Shown piece after piece: positions 61,133 to 64,000 of a stretch of DNA of 64,000 nucleotides. A program made the position numbers and the translations under genes. Source of the DNA: Rhabditoides inermis (lineage: Eukaryota > Nematoda > Chromadorea > Rhabditida > Rhabditidae); the NCBI GenBank assembly GCA_963966185.1, contig CAWZYM010000220.1, positions 92,501 through 156,500 on the forward strand, in the 5' to 3' direction. Position 1 is the first letter of the stretch. Each line of letters starts with the position of its first letter. The notes below the pieces were generated by a model. That model searched no databases. It was not told the origin of the DNA and saw only the letters and a program-made list of their open reading frames with translations.

Positions 61133-61252
61133 GTAATTTTGCTATTTTTGGATCAATGCTACTGATTCTTTCATCATTTCGCGGACGTACCTTGCAATCT
61201 TTGTCGGCGCCTTTTGCCAACACTTCCACGCTATTAGACAGCCATTCTCTCG

Positions 61253-61324
61253 GCCTATGTAGTATAGTGGTTAGTACTCCACGTTGTGGCCGTGGCGACA
61301 CAGGTTCGATTCCTGTCATAGGCA
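61253..61324 (+). tRNA. tRNA-His(GTG)
   Basis: Unit 43, slot a. Confidence 0.95.
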
Positions 61325-61571
61325 TTTCCTTTTTGTAAACGTCGTCGCTCACGAAAAACTTTTGTCTGACCAACTTCGAATAAAGTTGATCGTGGGAGAA
61401 CGGAAAAACTTTTGTCTGACCAACTTCGAATAAACGGCCACGGGTCTTGAAGGTCCTGGAAGTGTTTCATTTCTTAGCCACTTGCAACTTGCAACTTATT
61501 GTGTATGTATGAGTATGAGAGTATGTGTATGAATGTAACATCATCACGCAACTATTTTAGCTCAGTTATTG

Positions 61572-61643
61572 GCCTATGTAGTATAGTGGTTAGTACTCCA
61601 CGTTGTGGCCGTGGCGACACAGGTTCGATTCCTGTCATAGGCA
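61572..61643 (+). tRNA. tRNA-His(GTG)
   Basis: Unit 43, slot b; shifted by a 34-bp spacer insertion. Confidence 0.95.
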
Positions 61644-61711
61644 TTCCTTTTCCTTTCTCCGTTGTCCAGATCAAGCCTGCGCATATCCGATTTCTGGGAG
61701 ATCAAGAACAA

Positions 61712-61783
61712 GCGTCTGTGGTGTAATGGTCAGCATGGATGCCTTCCAAGCATTCGACGGGGGTTCGATTCCCCCCAGACGCA
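61712..61783 (+). tRNA. tRNA-Gly(TCC)
   Basis: Unit 43, slot a. Confidence 0.95.
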
Positions 61784-61856
61784 TGACATTTTGCAAATTT
61801 GTGAAAAGAATGAGTGCTCGGGCACGAAACCGCTCAGTAAGAGCACTCTCACATGA

Positions 61857-61928
61857 GCGTCTGTGGTGTAATGGTCAGCATGGATGCCTTCCAACCATTC
61901 GACGGGGGTTCGATTCCCCCCAGACGCA
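61857..61928 (+). tRNA. tRNA-Gly(TCC)
   Basis: Unit 43, slot b; G39 to C (CCAACCATT), a C.C mismatch in the anticodon stem. Confidence 0.85.
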
Positions 61929-62025
61929 TAACGTTTTGCCCTATTAAAAATAATTTCAGCATCACTACTCGCGTGCTTTTGCAGCGTGCGATCGAATATC
62001 GGCGGAGAATGGAGAGGAATCTGAA

Positions 62026-62098
62026 GCCTCGTTAGCTCAGTTGGTAGAGCGTTAGACTTTTAATCTAACGGCCACGGGTTCGAGTCCCGTACGGGGCT
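62026..62098 (+). tRNA. tRNA-Lys(TTT)
   Basis: Unit 44. Confidence 0.95.
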
Positions 62099-62218
62099 GT
62101 AATTTAGCTTTTTTTGGATCAATGCTACTGATTCTTTCATCATTTCGCGGACGTACCTTGCAATCTTTGTCGGCGCCTTTTGCCAACACTTCCACGCTAT
62201 TAGACAGCCGTTCTTTCG

Positions 62219-62290
62219 GCCTATGTAGTATAGTGGTTAGTACTCCACGTTGTGGCCGTGGCGACACAGGTTCGATTCCTGTCATAGGCA
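62219..62290 (+). tRNA. tRNA-His(GTG)
   Basis: Unit 44, slot a. Confidence 0.95.
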
Positions 62291-62503
62291 TTTCCTTTTT
62301 GTAAACGTCGTCGCTCACGAAAAACTTTTGTCTGACCAACTTCGAATAAAGTTGATCGTGGGAGAACGGAAAACAGTCTTGAAGGTCCTGGAAGTGTTTC
62401 ATTTCTTAGCCACTTGCAACTTGCAACTTATTGTGTATGTATGAGTATGAGAGTATGTGTATGAATGTAACATCATCACGCAACTATTTTAGCTCAGTTA
62501 TTG

Positions 62504-62575
62504 GCCTATGTAGTATAGTGGTTAGTACTCCACGTTGTGGCCGTGGCGACACAGGTTCGATTCCTGTCATAGGCA
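62504..62575 (+). tRNA. tRNA-His(GTG)
   Basis: Unit 44, slot b. Confidence 0.95.
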
Positions 62576-62643
62576 TTCCTTTTCCTTTCTCCGTTGTCCA
62601 GATCAAGCCTGCGCATATCCGATTTCTGCGAGATCAAGAACAA

Positions 62644-62715
62644 GCGTCTGTGGTGTAATGGTCAGCATGGATGCCTTCCAAGCATTCGACGGGGGTTCGA
62701 TTCCCCCCAGACGCA
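62644..62715 (+). tRNA. tRNA-Gly(TCC)
   Basis: Unit 44, slot a. Confidence 0.95.
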
Positions 62716-62788
62716 TGACATTTTGCAAATTTGTGAAAAGAATGAGTGCTCGGGCACGAAACCGCTCAGTAAGAGCACTCTCATATGA

Positions 62789-62860
62789 GCGTCTGTGGTG
62801 TAATGGTCAGCATGGATGCCTTCCAAGCATTCGACGGGGGTTCGATTCCCCCCAGACGCA
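62789..62860 (+). tRNA. tRNA-Gly(TCC)
   Basis: Unit 44, slot b. Confidence 0.95.
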
Positions 62861-62957
62861 TAACGTTTTGCCCTATTAAAAATAATTTCAGCATCACTAC
62901 TCGCGTGCTTTTGCAGCGTGCGATCGAATATCGGCGGAGAATGGAGAGGAATCTGAA

Positions 62958-63341
62958 GCCTCGTTAGCTCAGTTGGTAGAGCGTTAGACTTTTAAAGGGA
63001 GTGTACCCTCTGGTTTTCGAAGTTGAGTTAGCATCGGAAAGTGAAAATACATCAAAAATGATACACTTTTGTCAATTGGACCATATGCCGCAAATGGCGG
63101 GAAGTTAGAGAAACCATCATCAACCGTGCACGTTTGTGCACATTTCTGCACACTTTTCTCTAAAAAGAGCGTACTCGAGCGCAAGTTACACAAACTTCAA
63201 GGCGATTTGAGCATAACTTTTCTATGAGAAAGTATGATATTTATGACATATTTCAATATTCTGATGCTAACTCAACTTCGAAAACCAGAGGGTACACTTC
63301 CTTTAATCTAACGGCCACGGGTTCGAGTCCCGTACGGGGCT
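62958..63341 (+). pseudogene. tRNA-Lys(TTT) split by a MITE in its anticodon loop
   Basis: Unit 45. Bases 1-38 lie at 62958-62995 and the remaining 35 at 63307-63341. The insertion duplicates TTAA, which is anticodon positions 35-36 plus loop positions 37-38. A- and B-boxes are now about 310 bp too far apart. Confidence 0.95.
62996..63302. mobile_element. 307-bp piggyBac-like MITE
   Basis: Terminal inverted repeats of 40 bp (62996-63035 and 63263-63302) start AGG[G/A]AGTGTACCCTCTGG and differ at one position. The element is flanked by TTAA duplications (62992-62995 and 63303-63306), the target-site hallmark of the piggyBac superfamily. The interior has no coding capacity, so it is non-autonomous. 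Confidence 0.9.
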
Positions 63342-63461
63342 GTAATTTTGCTATTTTTGGATCAATGCTACTGATTCTTTCATCATTTCGCGGACGTACC
63401 TTGCAATCTTTGTCGGCGCCTTTTGCCAACACTTCCACGCTATTAGACAGCCGTTCTCTCG

Positions 63462-63533
63462 GCCTATGTAGTATAGTGGTTAGTACTCCACGTTGTGGCC
63501 GTGGCGACACAGGTTCGATTCCTGTCATAGGCA
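63462..63533 (+). tRNA. tRNA-His(GTG)
   Basis: Unit 45, slot a. Confidence 0.95.
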
Positions 63534-63746
63534 TTTCCTTTTTGTAAACGTCGTCGCTCACGAAAAACTTTTGTCTGACCAACTTCGAATAAAGTTGATC
63601 GTGGGAGAACGGAAAACAGTCTTGAAGGTCCTGGAAGTGTTTCATTTCTTAGCCACTTGCAACTTGCAACTTATTGTGTATGTATGAGTATGAGAGTATG
63701 TGTATGAATGTAACATCATCACGCAACTATTTTAGCTCAGTTATTG

Positions 63747-63818
63747 GCCTATGTAGTATAGTGGTTAGTACTCCACGTTGTGGCCGTGGCGACACAGGTT
63801 CGATTCCTGTCATAGGCA
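63747..63818 (+). tRNA. tRNA-His(GTG)
   Basis: Unit 45, slot b. Confidence 0.95.
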
Positions 63819-63886
63819 TTCCTTTTCCTTTCTCCGTTGTCCAGATCAAGCCTGCGCATATCCGATTTCTGCGAGATCAAGAACAA

Positions 63887-63958
63887 GCGTCTGTGGTGTA
63901 ATGGTCAGCATGGATGCCTTCCAAGCATTCGACGGGGGTTCGATTCCCCCCAGACGCA
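63887..63958 (+). tRNA. tRNA-Gly(TCC)
   Basis: Unit 45, slot a. The window ends 42 bp further on, before slot b. Confidence 0.95.
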
Positions 63959-64000
63959 TGACATTTTGCAAATTTGTGAAAAGAATGAGTGCTCGGGCAC

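Larger units (their letters stand above)
23498..64000 (+). repeat. Tandem tRNA gene array, 45 units of Lys-His-His-Gly-Gly, open to the right
   Basis: Each standard unit is 932 bp: Lys at offset 0, His-a at 193, His-b at 478, Gly-a at 618, Gly-b at 763. A T-run Pol III terminator follows every gene: TTTT then TTTTT after Lys, TTTTT after His-a, TTTT after His-b, Gly-a and Gly-b. Unit lengths from unit 1: 932, 932, 668, 932, 932, 668, 931, 1661, 937, 818, 937, 787, 931, 1660, 931, 792, 933, 938, 787, 792, 932, 792, 932, 787, 937, 792, 932, 787, 792, 932, 792, 932, 792, 932, 936, 932, 932, 646, 646, 646, 646, 932, 966, 932, then an incomplete unit 45. 787/792 have a single Gly; 646 a single His; 668 one His and one Gly; 818 lacks His-a; 937/792 carry a 5-bp CCGTT duplication after His-b; 1660/1661 carry a 725-bp insertion. 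Spacers are nearly identical between units. Open reading frames through the array are by-products of the repeat. Confidence 0.97.

Noticed and set aside
23498..64000. CRISPR array or bacterial repeat system
   Set aside because: The repeats are 72-73-nt tRNA genes with A/B boxes, and the spacers are also repeated rather than unique. The surrounding genes have introns.

Overview
This is eukaryotic, probably invertebrate-animal, DNA. The evidence is three tandem minus-strand genes with many short exons, GT-AG introns usually ending TTTCAG, (GA)n/(CT)n and (AT)n microsatellites, tRNA-derived SINEs, and a bestrophin and a malonyl-CoA decarboxylase of animal type. I cannot name the species.

Left part (1-23,497), gene-bearing, all on the minus strand. 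From right to left: a complete bestrophin anion-channel gene (22,288 to 14,493; 21 coding exons, 645 aa, every exon phase closes); a complete malonyl-CoA decarboxylase gene, MLYCD (14,093 to 10,301; 16 exons, 463 aa); an unrecognised 597-aa low-complexity protein gene (10,018 to 5,125; 18 exons, phases close); and the start or middle of a proline-rich, SH3-ligand-like gene that leaves the left edge (3,379 to 29). Introns hold microsatellites, several tRNA-headed SINEs (one inverted pair), tandemly duplicated exon ends and a hammerhead-like motif.

Right part (23,498-64,000, still running at the edge): a tandem array of tRNA genes, all on the plus strand. The standard repeat unit is 932 bp and carries five genes in the order Lys(TTT) - His(GTG) - His(GTG) - Gly(TCC) - Gly(TCC), each followed by a T4-T5 RNA polymerase III terminator. 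I count 45 units and 205 tRNA loci (45 Lys, one split by a transposon; 83 His; 77 Gly) plus one truncated His at the left boundary. Unit lengths take a few values (932, 937, 787, 792, 668, 818 and 646 bp) explained by loss of one His or one Gly slot and a 5-bp spacer insertion. Units form higher-order blocks. One 725-bp insertion occurs at the same site in two units, and a 307-bp piggyBac-like MITE sits in the anticodon loop of one tRNA-Lys gene.

The two halves have no evident functional link. The protein genes look ordinary and single-copy. The array is the remarkable feature: three isoacceptors amplified together to about one gene per 197 bp with near-identical spacers, which implies recent amplification and continuing homogenisation.
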